DNA of 64,000 nt from the NCBI GenBank assembly GCA_003278305.1, contig QCFU01000001.1, positions 62,001-126,000 of the forward strand, read 5' to 3'. Under the pieces are notes generated by a model that was given only the letters and a program-made list of their open reading frames with translations, was not told where the DNA came from and made no database searches. Position numbers and translations under genes: made by a program. The DNA is from Prochlorococcus sp. AG-363-M21 (GTDB lineage Bacteria; Cyanobacteriota; Cyanobacteriia; PCC-6307; Cyanobiaceae). Below, one piece after another: positions 15,685 to 25,257 of this stretch (position 1 is its first letter; every line of letters begins with the position of its first letter).

Positions 15685-17106
15685 ATGAGTAAGACACCTA
15701 AGGAAATCCTCAATCAAATCAGAGACGAAGGGATAGAACTGATTGATCTTAAATTTACGGATATTCATGGCAAGTGGCAGCATTTGACTGTTACATCTGA
15801 CATGATTGATCAAGCTTCTTTTCAAGAAGGGCTTGCATTTGATGGTTCTTCAATTCGTGGCTGGAAGGCTATCAACGAATCAGACATGGCAATGGTACCC
15901 GACCCATCAACAGCTTGGGTAGATCCTTTTTATAAGCACAAAACATTGAGCATGATCTGTTCAATACAGGAGCCTAGAAGTGGAGAACCCTATTCAAGAT
16001 GCCCAAGAGCACTTGCCCAGAAAGCTCTAAAATATCTAGAAAGTACTGGGGTGGCAGATAGTGCTTTTTTTGGTCCAGAACCTGAATTCTTCATATTTGA
16101 TGATGTTCGTTATAATTCAAGCGAAGGAACTTCCTTTTACAGCGTTGACACCATAGAAGCGCCTTGGAATACAGGCAGAGTTGAAGAAGGAGGTAATCTG
16201 GCTTACAAAATTCAATATAAAGAAGGTTATTTCCCTGTAGCACCTAACGATACATCTCAGGATCTTCGTTCAGAAATGCTTCTTTTAATGGGCCAATTAG
16301 GAATACCAATTGAAAAACATCATCATGAAGTTGCTGGCCCAGGACAACATGAATTAGGAATGAAGTTTGCATCACTAATTGATGCTGCTGACAATGTGAT
16401 GACATACAAATATATTGTTAGAAATGTAGCTAAGAAATACGGTAAGACAGCAACATTTATGCCAAAACCTGTCTGGAATGACAATGGTACAGGTATGCAT
16501 GTTCATCAAAGTTTATGGAAATCTGGCAAACCATTGTTTTTTGGAGAAGGAAATTATGCAAACTTATCTCAAACTGCAAAATGGTATATAGGAGGAATAC
16601 TTAAGCATGCTCCATCCTTCCTTGCCTTTACAAATCCAACAACTAATAGTTATAAAAGACTAGTTCCAGGTTTTGAAGCACCAGTTAACCTTGTATATTC
16701 GCAAGGCAATCGCTCAGCAGCAGTAAGAATCCCTTTAACTGGGCCAAGTCCTAAAGCTAAAAGATTAGAATTCAGATCAGGAGATGCTTTAGCGAATCCA
16801 TATCTAGCATTTAGTGCAATGATGATGGCAGGAATTGATGGTGTTAAAAATCAAATAGATCCAGGGGATGGAGTAGACGTTGACCTTTTTGAACTTCCTA
16901 CAGACCAGTTAGAAAGAATAGCCACGGTCCCTTCCTCTCTTAACGATGCATTAGATGCACTAAGAAAAGACAATGATTACCTTACTGCTGGTGATGTTTT
17001 TGATAAAGATTTCATTGATAACTTCATCGAATTAAAATACGAAGAGGTTCAACAACTTAGACAAAGGCCACATCCTCATGAATTCTTTATGTACTATGAT
17101 GCTTGA
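15685..17106 (+). CDS. glnA: Glutamine synthetase type I
   Basis: Cytoplasmic enzyme making glutamine from glutamate, ammonium and ATP, the entry point of nitrogen. The 473-residue GSI protein has the latch DGSSIRGW (53-60), the metal-binding PEPEFFIFD (131-139), [13 protein letters not shown] (211-223), the ATP loop [12 protein letters not shown] (265-276) and the glutamate flap [19 protein letters not shown] (317-335). Where E. coli has the adenylylated Tyr (NLYDLP), this reads DLFELP, with Phe402, so adenylylation control is impossible. Cyanobacteria use NtcA and inactivating factors instead; no gif gene is seen in the window. A GTA-N8-TAC box upstream fits NtcA control. Confidence 0.98.
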   Translation: MSKTPKEILNQIRDEGIELIDLKFTDIHGKWQHLTVTSDMIDQASFQEGLAFDGSSIRGWKAINESDMAMVPDPSTAWVDPFYKHKTLSMICSIQEPRSGEPYSRCPRALAQKALKYLESTGVADSAFFGPEPEFFIFDDVRYNSSEGTSFYSVDTIEAPWNTGRVEEGGNLAYKIQYKEGYFPVAPNDTSQDLRSEMLLLMGQLGIPIEKHHHEVAGPGQHELGMKFASLIDAADNVMTYKYIVRNVAKKYGKTATFMPKPVWNDNGTGMHVHQSLWKSGKPLFFGEGNYANLSQTAKWYIGGILKHAPSFLAFTNPTTNSYKRLVPGFEAPVNLVYSQGNRSAAVRIPLTGPSPKAKRLEFRSGDALANPYLAFSAMMMAGIDGVKNQIDPGDGVDVDLFELPTDQLERIATVPSSLNDALDALRKDNDYLTAGDVFDKDFIDNFIELKYEEVQQLRQRPHPHEFFMYYDA

Positions 17107-17162
17107 TTTAAAATGTGTTACAACAAAGCCAGTCAAAATAACTCTCTCGGCCTTTAAAAAGT

Positions 17163-17513
17163 TTGAAAAATAATATCATAATTAACAAATGGATCAACTC
17201 TATAACTTCTGATCCATTTGTTAATTATTTAATTGTAATTCCTATTATAGTTAGTTTAATTATAATTAAAATGAATGGAATGCTGCCTTTAAGACAAGAC
17301 AAACTTGATAGTTTCAATAATTCATTAAAGAAAATAGAAATGTATATGGAAACTAAATCATACAAGAAGCTATGCAAAGAGGCTGTTTATGCAGAGCAAA
17401 TAATTAACAAAAACTATTTAAGATTAAAAAAGTTAGAACCAAACTACGATTGGAAAGAAATTAAAAAACTGATGCAAGCAATCCCTATTCAAATATGCCA
17501 ATACAAGGGATAA
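17163..17513 (+). CDS. Small membrane-anchored protein of unknown function
   Basis: A 116-residue frame from a TTG at 17163. It has a hydrophobic helix near residues 20-36 (FVNYLIVIPIIVSLIIIKM), then about 80 hydrophilic, helical residues rich in Lys, Glu and Tyr with a possible coiled coil (LDSFNNSLKKIEMYMETKSYKKLCKEAVYAEQ). It starts 57 nt after glnA on the same strand and 80 nt before the methyltransferase gene. I do not recognise the family. One membrane helix with a cytoplasmic helical tail would fit an accessory or assembly factor, but nothing more specific is justified. Confidence 0.6.
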   Translation: MKNNIIINKWINSITSDPFVNYLIVIPIIVSLIIIKMNGMLPLRQDKLDSFNNSLKKIEMYMETKSYKKLCKEAVYAEQIINKNYLRLKKLEPNYDWKEIKKLMQAIPIQICQYKG

Positions 17514-17593
17514 ACCCAGCTTATAGATTCGAAAAACCAGATATTTTTGTATTATCTAATTTTTTATTCCAAATACATGTAATATGACTGATC

Positions 17594-18658
17594 ATGAAAA
17601 ATACAGATCCAATACAAATTGCTTATAAAAGTCTTCAGCAAGGCAAAAGTCTTGCTGGACTTCTTCATAAAGGTGTAAGCACAAAATTAATGGAGCTACT
17701 TGCTCCTGATTCAATTCCAGAGACTAGTGAAATAGGCAAAGAGATGTTAATGGAACTAAAGCGTTCGATGGATGAACTTGAAAAAGAAGATTGGAAAGAC
17801 GCAGAAGAAGGTTTATATCCCAAAAGACATTTATTTAAAGCACCATGGATCGAATGGTTAAAAAAATACCCATTAATTTGGCTAGATATGCCTTCAACGT
17901 GGGAAAGAAGAAAATCGCAAAAGATAGATGACATCCCCAAAAAAATCAAAAAAGAAAATTATCCCCAATATTATTTACAAAATTTTCATCATCAAACTGA
18001 TGGCTATTTGAGCGATCATTCTGCGGAGATATACGACATACAAGTGGAAATACTTTTTAACGGAACAGCTGATTCGATGAGAAGAAGAATTTTATCTCCA
18101 TTAAAAAGAGGTTTAGATAAATTTGAAGGCAGGTGTTTGTCGAGCATGAAAATCCTGGATGTAGCAACAGGGACAGGGAGAACTCTTGAGCAAATCAGAA
18201 GTGCATTTCCTTCAATAGAATTATTTGGATTGGATTTGTCAAGCTCATATTTAAAGCAAGCTAATAAATATCTCAATACTTCAAGTGGAGAGCTTGTACA
18301 ATTTATAAAAGGAAATGCAGAATGCATGCCATTTAGCAGCAGATCATTCCAAGGATTAACCTGTGTATTTCTTTTTCATGAACTACCTAAAACAGCTAGA
18401 CAAAAAGTTATAAATGAGTGTTTTAGGCTTTTAGAACCCGGAGGAGTATTTGTTATAGCAGATTCAATTCAATTCAATGATTCCCCTCAATTTGCACCTG
18501 TAATGGATAATTTTAGAAAATTCTTTCACGAACCCTATTATCTTGATTATGTAAAGGACAACATCGACAAAAGATTAGAAGATGCTGGTTTTATTCATAT
18601 CAAAGCTAAAAGCCATTTTATGACAAGAGTATGGAGTGCATACAAACCAAAGTACTAA
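17594..18658 (+). CDS. SAM-dependent methyltransferase (class I)
   Basis: A 354-residue protein: an N-terminal helical region of about 175 residues with a Trp-rich stretch (APWIEWLKKYPLIWLDMPSTWERR), then a Rossmann methyltransferase domain with motif I ILDVATGTGRTLEQI near residue 185, motif II LFGLDLSSSYLKQA, FIKGNAECMPFSSRSF and GLTCVFLFHELPK, then LLEPGGVFVIADSIQF. It resembles UbiE/Coq5 small-molecule methyltransferases, but the N-terminal region is distinctive and the substrate is unknown. Three 20-bp repeats begin at its stop codon. It follows glnA and the 116-aa gene; co-expression with glnA is possible but unproven. Confidence 0.85.
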   Translation: MKNTDPIQIAYKSLQQGKSLAGLLHKGVSTKLMELLAPDSIPETSEIGKEMLMELKRSMDELEKEDWKDAEEGLYPKRHLFKAPWIEWLKKYPLIWLDMPSTWERRKSQKIDDIPKKIKKENYPQYYLQNFHHQTDGYLSDHSAEIYDIQVEILFNGTADSMRRRILSPLKRGLDKFEGRCLSSMKILDVATGTGRTLEQIRSAFPSIELFGLDLSSSYLKQANKYLNTSSGELVQFIKGNAECMPFSSRSFQGLTCVFLFHELPKTARQKVINECFRLLEPGGVFVIADSIQFNDSPQFAPVMDNFRKFFHEPYYLDYVKDNIDKRLEDAGFIHIKAKSHFMTRVWSAYKPKY

Positions 18659-18713
18659 CTAAAAGATTTATTCACTAACTAAAAGATTTATTCACTAACT
18701 AAAAGATTTATTC
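18654..18713 (+). repeat. Three perfect 20-bp tandem repeats after the methyltransferase gene
   Basis: The unit actaactaaaagatttattc occurs three times head to tail at 18654-18673, 18674-18693 and 18694-18713 with no mismatch. The first copy contains the methyltransferase stop codon (TAA at 18656-18658), so the array starts at the gene end and fills part of the 105-bp gap before the convergent acs gene. Units are AT-rich with no strong internal hairpin. Replication slippage is the simplest origin. Confidence 0.97.
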
Positions 18714-18763
18714 ATTATACCAACAAACAAATTATCTAAAGATTGCAACAACCAGTGATTGGG

Positions 18764-20740
18764 TCAATTTCTCAATTTATCTAAAACACTTACATCTTCT
18801 AAGGTGCTTGTGTCACCACTAACCTGATCACCAGCCGCAAGAGATCTAAGAAGTCTTCTCATGATTTTGCCGCTTCTAGTTTTTGGCAGGGCTTCAGTAA
18901 ACTTGATTTCGTCTGGCCTTGCTATTGGACCAATCTCAGAGGAAACATGGCCTTTTAATTCTTTAGTTAATTGGTCAGAAGAATTATGAGTTTTTTCTAA
19001 AGTAACAAAAGCAACTATAGCTTCCCCTTTGATCTCATCTGGTCTACCAACAACAGCTGCTTCAGAAATAGCTGGATGACTAACCAAAGCAGATTCTATT
19101 TCCATGGTTCCAAGCCTATGGCCAGAAACATTAATAACATCATCAACTCTACCCATCACCCAAAAATAGCCGTCCTTATCGCGGCGTGCTCCATCACCTG
19201 CAAAGTAAACGTAAGAGCCATCTTTAGGCTTGATATATTCCCAATAACTTTCCTTGAAACGCTTAGGGTTGCCATGAACAGTCCTCATCATTCCTGGCCA
19301 TGGTTGACGTATAACCAAATATCCACCTTCATTGATGGAAACTGAATCCCCATTTGCATCGACAATATCAGCTTGTATACCAGGCAACGGCAATGTTGCC
19401 GAACCAGGCTTCATTGGTGTTGCCCCTGGCAATGGACTAATCATTACACCACCTGTTTCAGTTTGCCACCAGGTATCTATAACAGGACATCTATCAGCAC
19501 CAATAACATTGCGATACCACATCCAAGCTTCGGGATTTATTGGCTCACCAACAGTTCCAAGTAATCTTAAACTTGACATATCGTATTGATCAGGTATTTC
19601 TCTGCCATTTTTCATAAAAGCTCTAATAGCTGTTGGTGCAGTGTAGAAAATAGATACTTTGTGCTTTTGTATGACTTCCCAAAATGCTCCAGGGTTTGAA
19701 GGTCTTGGAACACCTTCATACATTAAAGTAGTCGATCCATTTGAGAGAGGTCCATAAACTATATAACTATGTCCGGTAATCCAGCCTACATCCGCTGTGC
19801 ACCAGTAGATATCTTCGTCTTTTATATCGAATATCCATTTAAAAGTTAAATGAGACCATAAATTATAGCCAGCAGTTGTATGAACAACTCCTTTTGGTTT
19901 TCCAGTAGAGCCTGAAGTATAAAGAACAAAAAGTCGATCTTCACTATCCATATGCTCTGCTGGGCAATTTTCAGATTGACCGGAGACAATTTCATGCCAC
20001 CAATAATCTCGATTAGGCTCCATATTGATGGTCTCATTAGTACGCTGGACAACAATTATGGACTTAACAGTTGGGCAAGCATTATTCGCCAAAGCCGCGT
20101 CTACAGCGGGCTTTAAGGAAAGGGTCTTATCTTTTCTGTATCCTCCATCTGCTGTAATTACTGCCTTGGCATCTCCATCAATAAGTCGATCTCTCAAAGC
20201 TTCAGAAGAAAATCCTCCGAAAACGACAGAATGCGGCGCTCCAATCCTGGCACAGGCCAACATGGCAATAGCTGCTTCAGGAACCATAGGCATATAAAGA
20301 GCCACCAAATCCCCCTTACAAATACCAATTTCCTTTAAAGCATTGGCTGTCTTACATACTTCTGAATGCAATTCTTGATAGGTAAATCGTCTTATATCAC
20401 CTGGTTCGCCTTCCCATACAATAGCTAGTTTGTCACCATTGCCTTCAATCAAATGACGGTCCAAACAGTTAAAGGAAATATTCGTTTTTCCTCCACTAAA
20501 CCATTTTGCAAAAGGAGGGTCTGTCCAATCTAGTACCTTGTCAAAAGGTTTAAACCAATGCAATTCTTCACGTGCTGCCTTACCCCAAAATTCATCAGGA
20601 TTCGAATTAGCATATTCAACTAATTTCGAATATTCCGAAAGACCTTTTATCACTGAATTCTTAGAATCATTAGCAGAGGGATGAAAAATGCGATCTTCCT
20701 GCAAGATAGAGTCAATCTTTATATCGTTGTCTGTAGTCAT
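18764..20740 (-). CDS. acs: Acetyl-CoA synthetase
   Basis: Adenylate-forming enzyme making acetyl-CoA from acetate, ATP and CoA. The 658-residue protein has the P-loop [11 protein letters not shown], the acetate pocket TWWQTETGG, the hinge region and the catalytic C-terminal lysine Lys625 in [11 protein letters not shown], the residue acetylated in Gcn5/Pat-controlled Acs. Length and motifs match the full bacterial enzyme. It is divergent from a HAD-family gene with 96 bp between and stands alone otherwise. In a phototroph it would salvage acetate; its regulation cannot be read here. Confidence 0.97.
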   Translation of the reverse strand: MTTDNDIKIDSILQEDRIFHPSANDSKNSVIKGLSEYSKLVEYANSNPDEFWGKAAREELHWFKPFDKVLDWTDPPFAKWFSGGKTNISFNCLDRHLIEGNGDKLAIVWEGEPGDIRRFTYQELHSEVCKTANALKEIGICKGDLVALYMPMVPEAAIAMLACARIGAPHSVVFGGFSSEALRDRLIDGDAKAVITADGGYRKDKTLSLKPAVDAALANNACPTVKSIIVVQRTNETINMEPNRDYWWHEIVSGQSENCPAEHMDSEDRLFVLYTSGSTGKPKGVVHTTAGYNLWSHLTFKWIFDIKDEDIYWCTADVGWITGHSYIVYGPLSNGSTTLMYEGVPRPSNPGAFWEVIQKHKVSIFYTAPTAIRAFMKNGREIPDQYDMSSLRLLGTVGEPINPEAWMWYRNVIGADRCPVIDTWWQTETGGVMISPLPGATPMKPGSATLPLPGIQADIVDANGDSVSINEGGYLVIRQPWPGMMRTVHGNPKRFKESYWEYIKPKDGSYVYFAGDGARRDKDGYFWVMGRVDDVINVSGHRLGTMEIESALVSHPAISEAAVVGRPDEIKGEAIVAFVTLEKTHNSSDQLTKELKGHVSSEIGPIARPDEIKFTEALPKTRSGKIMRRLLRSLAAGDQVSGDTSTLEDVSVLDKLRN

Positions 20741-20836
20741 GCGAATATGGGTAGTGAGATGTTTGTATTCAAGCTATAAAAAGACAATTGAAAGATTTGT
20801 GAAACACTTTTTTAAAGGAATTTTCTCGAAACCGAC

Positions 20837-21523
20837 ATGAACATCCCTAAAGCATGTTTTTTCGACCTTGATGGTGTCTTGCTTGATACAGAACCAATTC
20901 ATCAAGAAGCATGGTTCAGGTCAGCCAAAGCTTATGGGAAAGTTATAACAACAGAGGAGCTGAAAACTTTAAAAGGGAGAAGAAGAATTGATTGTGCTAA
21001 ACAAATAATAGATTCTTTAAATAAAAGCGTAGAAATTCAAGATTTCCTCGAATATTATCAGGGTATAATATTAAATATGTTAACAGATGTTCCTGCAATT
21101 CAAGGAGCTAAGAATTTAGTTAAAAAGATAATAGAGGCAGGGATATCAGTAGCTCTTGTATCTAGTAGTAGCAAAGAATCATTTATTAACAAGACTAAGA
21201 ATCACCCATGGATAAATGAAATTAATATTAAGGTATTAGGTGATGATCCTTTCTTAAATAGAGGGAAGCCTAATCCAGATCCTTATCTATTAGCAGCTCA
21301 AAAACTAAATGTAGAAACAATAGATTCTTGGGCTATTGAAGACTCAGAATCTGGTTCATATTCAGCATTAAGAGCTGGCTGTAAAGTTTGGTGTATTCAG
21401 ACTGATGTCGAAATAAGAAATAAAATTATAAAAGAAACAAATATTTCCAATACAAATCTAATAATTATAGATAATCTAATTGAAATCGAAAAAAAACTGG
21501 AGTTTTTAATACAATCTACTTAA
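20837..21523 (+). CDS. HAD-superfamily hydrolase (beta-phosphoglucomutase-like)
   Basis: A 228-residue phosphatase or phosphomutase of HAD subfamily IA. Motif I is FFDLDGVLLDTEP, with nucleophile Asp10 and acid/base Asp12; a four-helix cap follows; motif II is VALVSSSSKES; motif III Lys lies in NRGKPNPDPYLLAAQKL and motif IV acids in IEDSESGSYSA. The DGVLLDTEP start and the cap size fit the beta-phosphoglucomutase/CbbY-like branch; sugar phosphates are the likely substrates. The last 18 bp overlap the convergent polyprenyl synthase gene. Confidence 0.88.
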   Translation: MNIPKACFFDLDGVLLDTEPIHQEAWFRSAKAYGKVITTEELKTLKGRRRIDCAKQIIDSLNKSVEIQDFLEYYQGIILNMLTDVPAIQGAKNLVKKIIEAGISVALVSSSSKESFINKTKNHPWINEINIKVLGDDPFLNRGKPNPDPYLLAAQKLNVETIDSWAIEDSESGSYSALRAGCKVWCIQTDVEIRNKIIKETNISNTNLIIIDNLIEIEKKLEFLIQST

Positions 21524-22477
21524 AACAAAATCTGGCAATTTAGATAAAGCATTTTGACAAGGTGATTCTGGCAACCAGCTTATTGCTTCTAAAGACTCTT
21601 TAGCAAATTTTTCAGCTAATTTAATAGAACGAGAAAGTGCCTGAGAATCTTTAATTAGTTCTAAAGATTTTTCTAAATCTCCGGAGTTAGAAAATTCTCT
21701 ATTGATCATTACCTTTAGAGATTCATGTTCTTCTAATGCATACAAAGCTGGTGCAGTTAAATAGCCACTTGCAAGGTCGGAAGATGTTGGTTTACCTAAT
21801 TGTTTATCATTTCCTGTAAAGTCTAAGATGTCGTCTACTACTTGAAAAGCTAATCCAAGCTGTTTTCCAAATTGATGCAAACATTTCAGCTGGTCTTCTG
21901 GTATTGCACTTAATACACCAGCTGCCTGACAACTATTAGCCATTAATGATGCCGTTTTACAATAACTTTTCTGAAGGTAAGAACTAAAAGTTTGATTGGA
22001 ACTAAAGCGGTTTAAACCTTGTTTTATTTCTCCTTCTGCTAAATCCATAATAACTCTACTCAAAAGTTTTACTACTTCTAGATCATTTAAATTAGCCAAA
22101 TGCCAGCTAGCTTGAGCAAAAAGAAAATCACCCGAAAGCACAGCTACGCGATGATCAAAGCGACTATGAACGGTTTCCACCCCACGTCTTGTAGAAGCAT
22201 TATCAACAACATCATCATGGACTAATGATGCTGTATGAATCATTTCGGTGATTTGAGCAAGTCTCTTATGCCTATCAGAAAGATCATTGTTATTAGAAAG
22301 AGCCTTTGAGATTAATAAAACAATGCCTGGTCGTAACTTCTTTCCACCTGCACTGAATAAATGCTCTGCCGCAGCTTGCAGGATAGGATGACCAGCTCCA
22401 ATCAAGCTACGTAAATCACTAAGCAGGTGCTGAAGATCAATCTCAACAGGCTCAAGAAGCTCAGTTACTGAAGTCAT
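21506..22477 (-). CDS. sds: Solanesyl/polyprenyl diphosphate synthase
   Basis: Trans-prenyltransferase that builds the long side chain of plastoquinone from IPP and allylic diphosphates. The 323-residue protein has the first Asp-rich motif LVHDDVVDNASTRRG, the second DDILDFTG, and GGKKLRPGIVLL for substrate binding. I choose ATG 22477 because a good AAGGA lies 5 nt before it and the start MTSVTELLEPVE is family-like; an upstream start at 22510 would overlap murI. The solanesyl (C45) length is inferred from cyanobacterial practice. It ends the run comB-nitrilase-amidase-murI-sds. Confidence 0.93.
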   Translation of the reverse strand: MTSVTELLEPVEIDLQHLLSDLRSLIGAGHPILQAAAEHLFSAGGKKLRPGIVLLISKALSNNNDLSDRHKRLAQITEMIHTASLVHDDVVDNASTRRGVETVHSRFDHRVAVLSGDFLFAQASWHLANLNDLEVVKLLSRVIMDLAEGEIKQGLNRFSSNQTFSSYLQKSYCKTASLMANSCQAAGVLSAIPEDQLKCLHQFGKQLGLAFQVVDDILDFTGNDKQLGKPTSSDLASGYLTAPALYALEEHESLKVMINREFSNSGDLEKSLELIKDSQALSRSIKLAEKFAKESLEAISWLPESPCQNALSKLPDFVLSRLY

Positions 22478-22499
22478 AGCATTCCTTGCTTTTAAGATA

Positions 22500-23306
22500 T
22501 TAGAGGACACAGGCTTCAGATCGTAGAGAAACTAGCTTCACTTGAGGTCTAACACCTAACCAATACTTCGTTCGAGTTGCAAAACCATCTTGATCAGAAG
22601 ATACACAAAAACAAACGTTTGAATAGGTAGGACTAGAGTCTTTGCTCATTGTTTTTTGACCTAAGAAGGAATCTAACCTCTTTGATAATGATTCAGAAGG
22701 ATCTATCAACTTGATCTCTCCAGGAGTAAATTCCTTAAAAAGATTTTTAATGAGAGGGTAATGACTACATCCTAGAACAATCGATTCAACATTTTGATCA
22801 AGAAGAGGTTCTAAATATTTTTTGACTGAAAGCCTTAATTCATCACTGCTAAGTTGACCAGTCTCAATCAAAGGTACAAGAGATGGACAACCATTTTCAA
22901 TTACAACAGCATCTGGGTTATATTTTTGAATGGATTGCTTGTATGCAGAAGAAGATACTGTTGAGGGTGTCGCTAATACACCAATTCTAGATGATGTAAT
23001 AGTTTGACTAACAGAATCTATAAGGTCAAAAACGGGCACTGGAGATAACTTATGTAGAAGATCTAAGGCCAAAGAGTTTGTCGTATTACAAGCTACTACT
23101 AAAGCAGATATGTCTTGTTGCTGAAGCCAAAAATTAACTTCTTTAGCTATTCCACGAATTTGCTCTGTATTTTTTCGCCCATAAGGAACTCTTGCTGTAT
23201 CGCCAAAATAAATAGCATGTATTTCACCATGACGTTTGACAATACTTTTAAGGACAGTAAATCCTCCAATACCACTATCAAATAGACCCAAACGAATATT
23301 GCTCAA
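22500..23306 (-). CDS. murI: Glutamate racemase
   Basis: Makes D-glutamate for peptidoglycan. The 268-residue protein has the two catalytic cysteines, in VVACNTTNS and VLGCSHYPLI, and the N-terminal FDSGIGGFTV with the conserved acid. Translation begins with TTG at 23306, overlapping the amidase stop as TTGA, with a perfect AAGGAG 5 nt upstream, so the two genes are translationally coupled. It lies between the cell-wall amidase gene and sds. Confidence 0.96.
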   Translation of the reverse strand: MSNIRLGLFDSGIGGFTVLKSIVKRHGEIHAIYFGDTARVPYGRKNTEQIRGIAKEVNFWLQQQDISALVVACNTTNSLALDLLHKLSPVPVFDLIDSVSQTITSSRIGVLATPSTVSSSAYKQSIQKYNPDAVVIENGCPSLVPLIETGQLSSDELRLSVKKYLEPLLDQNVESIVLGCSHYPLIKNLFKEFTPGEIKLIDPSESLSKRLDSFLGQKTMSKDSSPTYSNVCFCVSSDQDGFATRTKYWLGVRPQVKLVSLRSEACVL

Positions 23307-24406
23307 TCTGTCTCCTTAAGATAATTCAGTATGCCTTTAGATATTGCAAAAGCAAGTTTCTTTCTATGGTCTGGTTGAACAAGATCCCTTGCATCATTTA
23401 GACCAGTAACAAAACCAACCTCCACCAAAGCCGCTGGCATATTTGTATGCCTTATTACAAAAAATCTTGCTTTACGAACTCCTCTGTCAGGGGTTTCAGG
23501 GGCTACCTTTAAAATCTCATTTTGAATACTTTTGGCTAAAGGTAGTCCACCACTATATTTTGAATAATAATAAGTTTCCATCCCATTTACATTTCTTTTA
23601 TAACCTCTTGAGGCATTTGCATGAATACTAACAAAGGCATTCGCTTTAAGTTTATTTGCAAAAACAACTCTAGGAGGTAGATCCAGATCTTTTTCTGTCG
23701 ATCTCGTAAGACGAACAATAACTCCTCTTTTACTTAAATAAGAAGAAACTTGTTTAGATATATCCAAAACAACTTCTGACTCTCGCAAACCATTTATACC
23801 TATCGCACCTGGATCAGGTCCCCCATGCCCTGGATCTATAACAACAAGGTATTTACCATTTTCTAAATAAGGAAGCTTAGATATATCGAAATATTCATTT
23901 GAAAAGGTTCTTTTAGTGTTTTGAGAATTTAAAAATCTTGTAACCACCTTATTAACATCGCCTTCGCCTATTTGCTTTAAACCTCTAAGTGGCAACCCTA
24001 CAAAAGAAAGCTCCCATTTGTCTGAAGCTGTAGCTACTAATTCAAGTTTCGAAGGATCTAGAGATATATATTGATCAAATTCAATTACAAATCTTGTAGT
24101 ACCGTCTGAAGGTTTACCAAGACGAATCTCTCTAATAGGGCCATTTGCTGGAAGTGTTCTAGGCCTTATTAGTTCTCCTTGAAAGTCTATCCATATTCTA
24201 TCTCCAACATCTTGATCAGCAGCCTTATAAAACGCTTTCAATTTAGCCCCTTCTGAAGTCCGAAACTGCAATACACCATCTGACCTAATTAACCAAGCAG
24301 CTAAAGAGCTTGCTGCTTTAATAGGCAATAGATTGCTTGATGAAAGCAAAACAAATAGGCCTAAATAAAAGCTTGTACAAAATTTTGCAAAATCTAATCT
24401 AATCAT
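23303..24406 (-). CDS. N-acetylmuramoyl-L-alanine amidase (AmiC-like)
   Basis: Zinc amidase cleaving the bond between muramic acid and the peptide stem, used in cell separation. The 367-residue protein has a hydrophobic export signal (FCTSFYLGLFVLLSSSNLLPIKAAS), an AMIN-like beta domain over residues 30-150, and a C-terminal Amidase_3 domain with VIDPGHGGPDPGAIG, the Glu in GLRESEVVLDI, SIHANAS and VEVGFVTG. The order AMIN then Amidase_3 is that of AmiC proteins recruited to the septum. Its ATG follows the nitrilase stop with no gap; murI overlaps its end. Confidence 0.93.
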   Translation of the reverse strand: MIRLDFAKFCTSFYLGLFVLLSSSNLLPIKAASSLAAWLIRSDGVLQFRTSEGAKLKAFYKAADQDVGDRIWIDFQGELIRPRTLPANGPIREIRLGKPSDGTTRFVIEFDQYISLDPSKLELVATASDKWELSFVGLPLRGLKQIGEGDVNKVVTRFLNSQNTKRTFSNEYFDISKLPYLENGKYLVVIDPGHGGPDPGAIGINGLRESEVVLDISKQVSSYLSKRGVIVRLTRSTEKDLDLPPRVVFANKLKANAFVSIHANASRGYKRNVNGMETYYYSKYSGGLPLAKSIQNEILKVAPETPDRGVRKARFFVIRHTNMPAALVEVGFVTGLNDARDLVQPDHRKKLAFAISKGILNYLKETD

Positions 24407-25228
24407 TTAGAAAAGATCTGGTTTTCTATGCTTAATACTTGGCATTTGACTCCTAACACCTTTAACCCTAGAAGGGTCGACTGGTGCAATGGCAGCTCCT
24501 TGATGTAATCCGGCATCAGCAAGAACAGTACCCCATGGATCAATTACCATCGCATGTCCATGACTTTGTCTTCGGTAATAATGAATGCCTGTTTGAGCTG
24601 GAGCAACGACATAAGCAGTATTTTCAATGGCTCTAGCTTGAAGTAAAACTTGCCAATGATCTTTACCAGTAAATGCTGTAAATGCAGCTGGAATCATGAA
24701 CAATTCAGCACCTTGATCTACAAGGTGTCTATAAAGTTCTGGAAATCTAACGTCATAGCAAATTGACAACCCTATTTTGCATAAGCCAGGAACATCGATT
24801 ACTGAAGGTGGTTTAGATCCTGAAACTATAGTTTCAGACTCCCTATATGTATTACCCTCGGGTAAATCAACATCAAAAAGATGAATCTTGTCGTATCTGC
24901 CTAAAAGTTCACCATCACGACCAACTAATTCTGCTCTAAGTAAAGTTCGTTGATTGTTATCTGCAGGGACAGGGAAGCCACCTCCTAAAAGTACTATTTG
25001 ATATCGCCTTGCCATCGTGACTAAAAAACGACTGCACTTTTCAGCAAGGCTGGATGCTTTTTCTATCCTTTCATTATCATCTCCTATAAAAGCAAAATTT
25101 TCTGGTAGCCCAACAAAATCAACCCCTCTTCTGGCGGCCAATTCAATTTGTTCTTCTGCAGCAGAAAAATTAGCTTCAACATCTGAGGTGCTAGTTAGTT
25201 GTAATGCAGCAGCTAAAAAATCTGTCAA
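24407..25228 (-). CDS. Carbon-nitrogen hydrolase (nitrilase superfamily)
   Basis: Likely omega-amidase-like enzyme of the Nit branch. The catalytic triad is visible: Glu in GLPENFAF, Lys in RYDKIHLFD and Cys in SICYDVRFPELY. TTG 25228 gives 273 residues starting TDFLAAALQLTSTSD, matching the usual N terminus of this family; the frame remains open to 25294, but that would overlap comB and add an odd hydrophobic leader. Nit1-type enzymes hydrolyse deaminated glutathione or alpha-ketoglutaramate; either would fit, and the substrate is unproven. It lies between comB and the amidase gene. Confidence 0.92.
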   Translation of the reverse strand: MTDFLAAALQLTSTSDVEANFSAAEEQIELAARRGVDFVGLPENFAFIGDDNERIEKASSLAEKCSRFLVTMARRYQIVLLGGGFPVPADNNQRTLLRAELVGRDGELLGRYDKIHLFDVDLPEGNTYRESETIVSGSKPPSVIDVPGLCKIGLSICYDVRFPELYRHLVDQGAELFMIPAAFTAFTGKDHWQVLLQARAIENTAYVVAPAQTGIHYYRRQSHGHAMVIDPWGTVLADAGLHQGAAIAPVDPSRVKGVRSQMPSIKHRKPDLF

Positions 25229-25257
25229 AATAAAAATCCAAAAATAAAGATCTAAAG

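Noticed and set aside
17107-17162. Possible terminator hairpin after glnA (AAAGCC with GGCCTTT)
   Set aside because: The stem is imperfect with a long loop and no clean T-run, so I do not call a terminator.
20741-20836. Possible second NtcA box between acs and the HAD gene
   Set aside because: GTA and TAC/ATA triplets occur, but none with the GTA-N8-TAC spacing.
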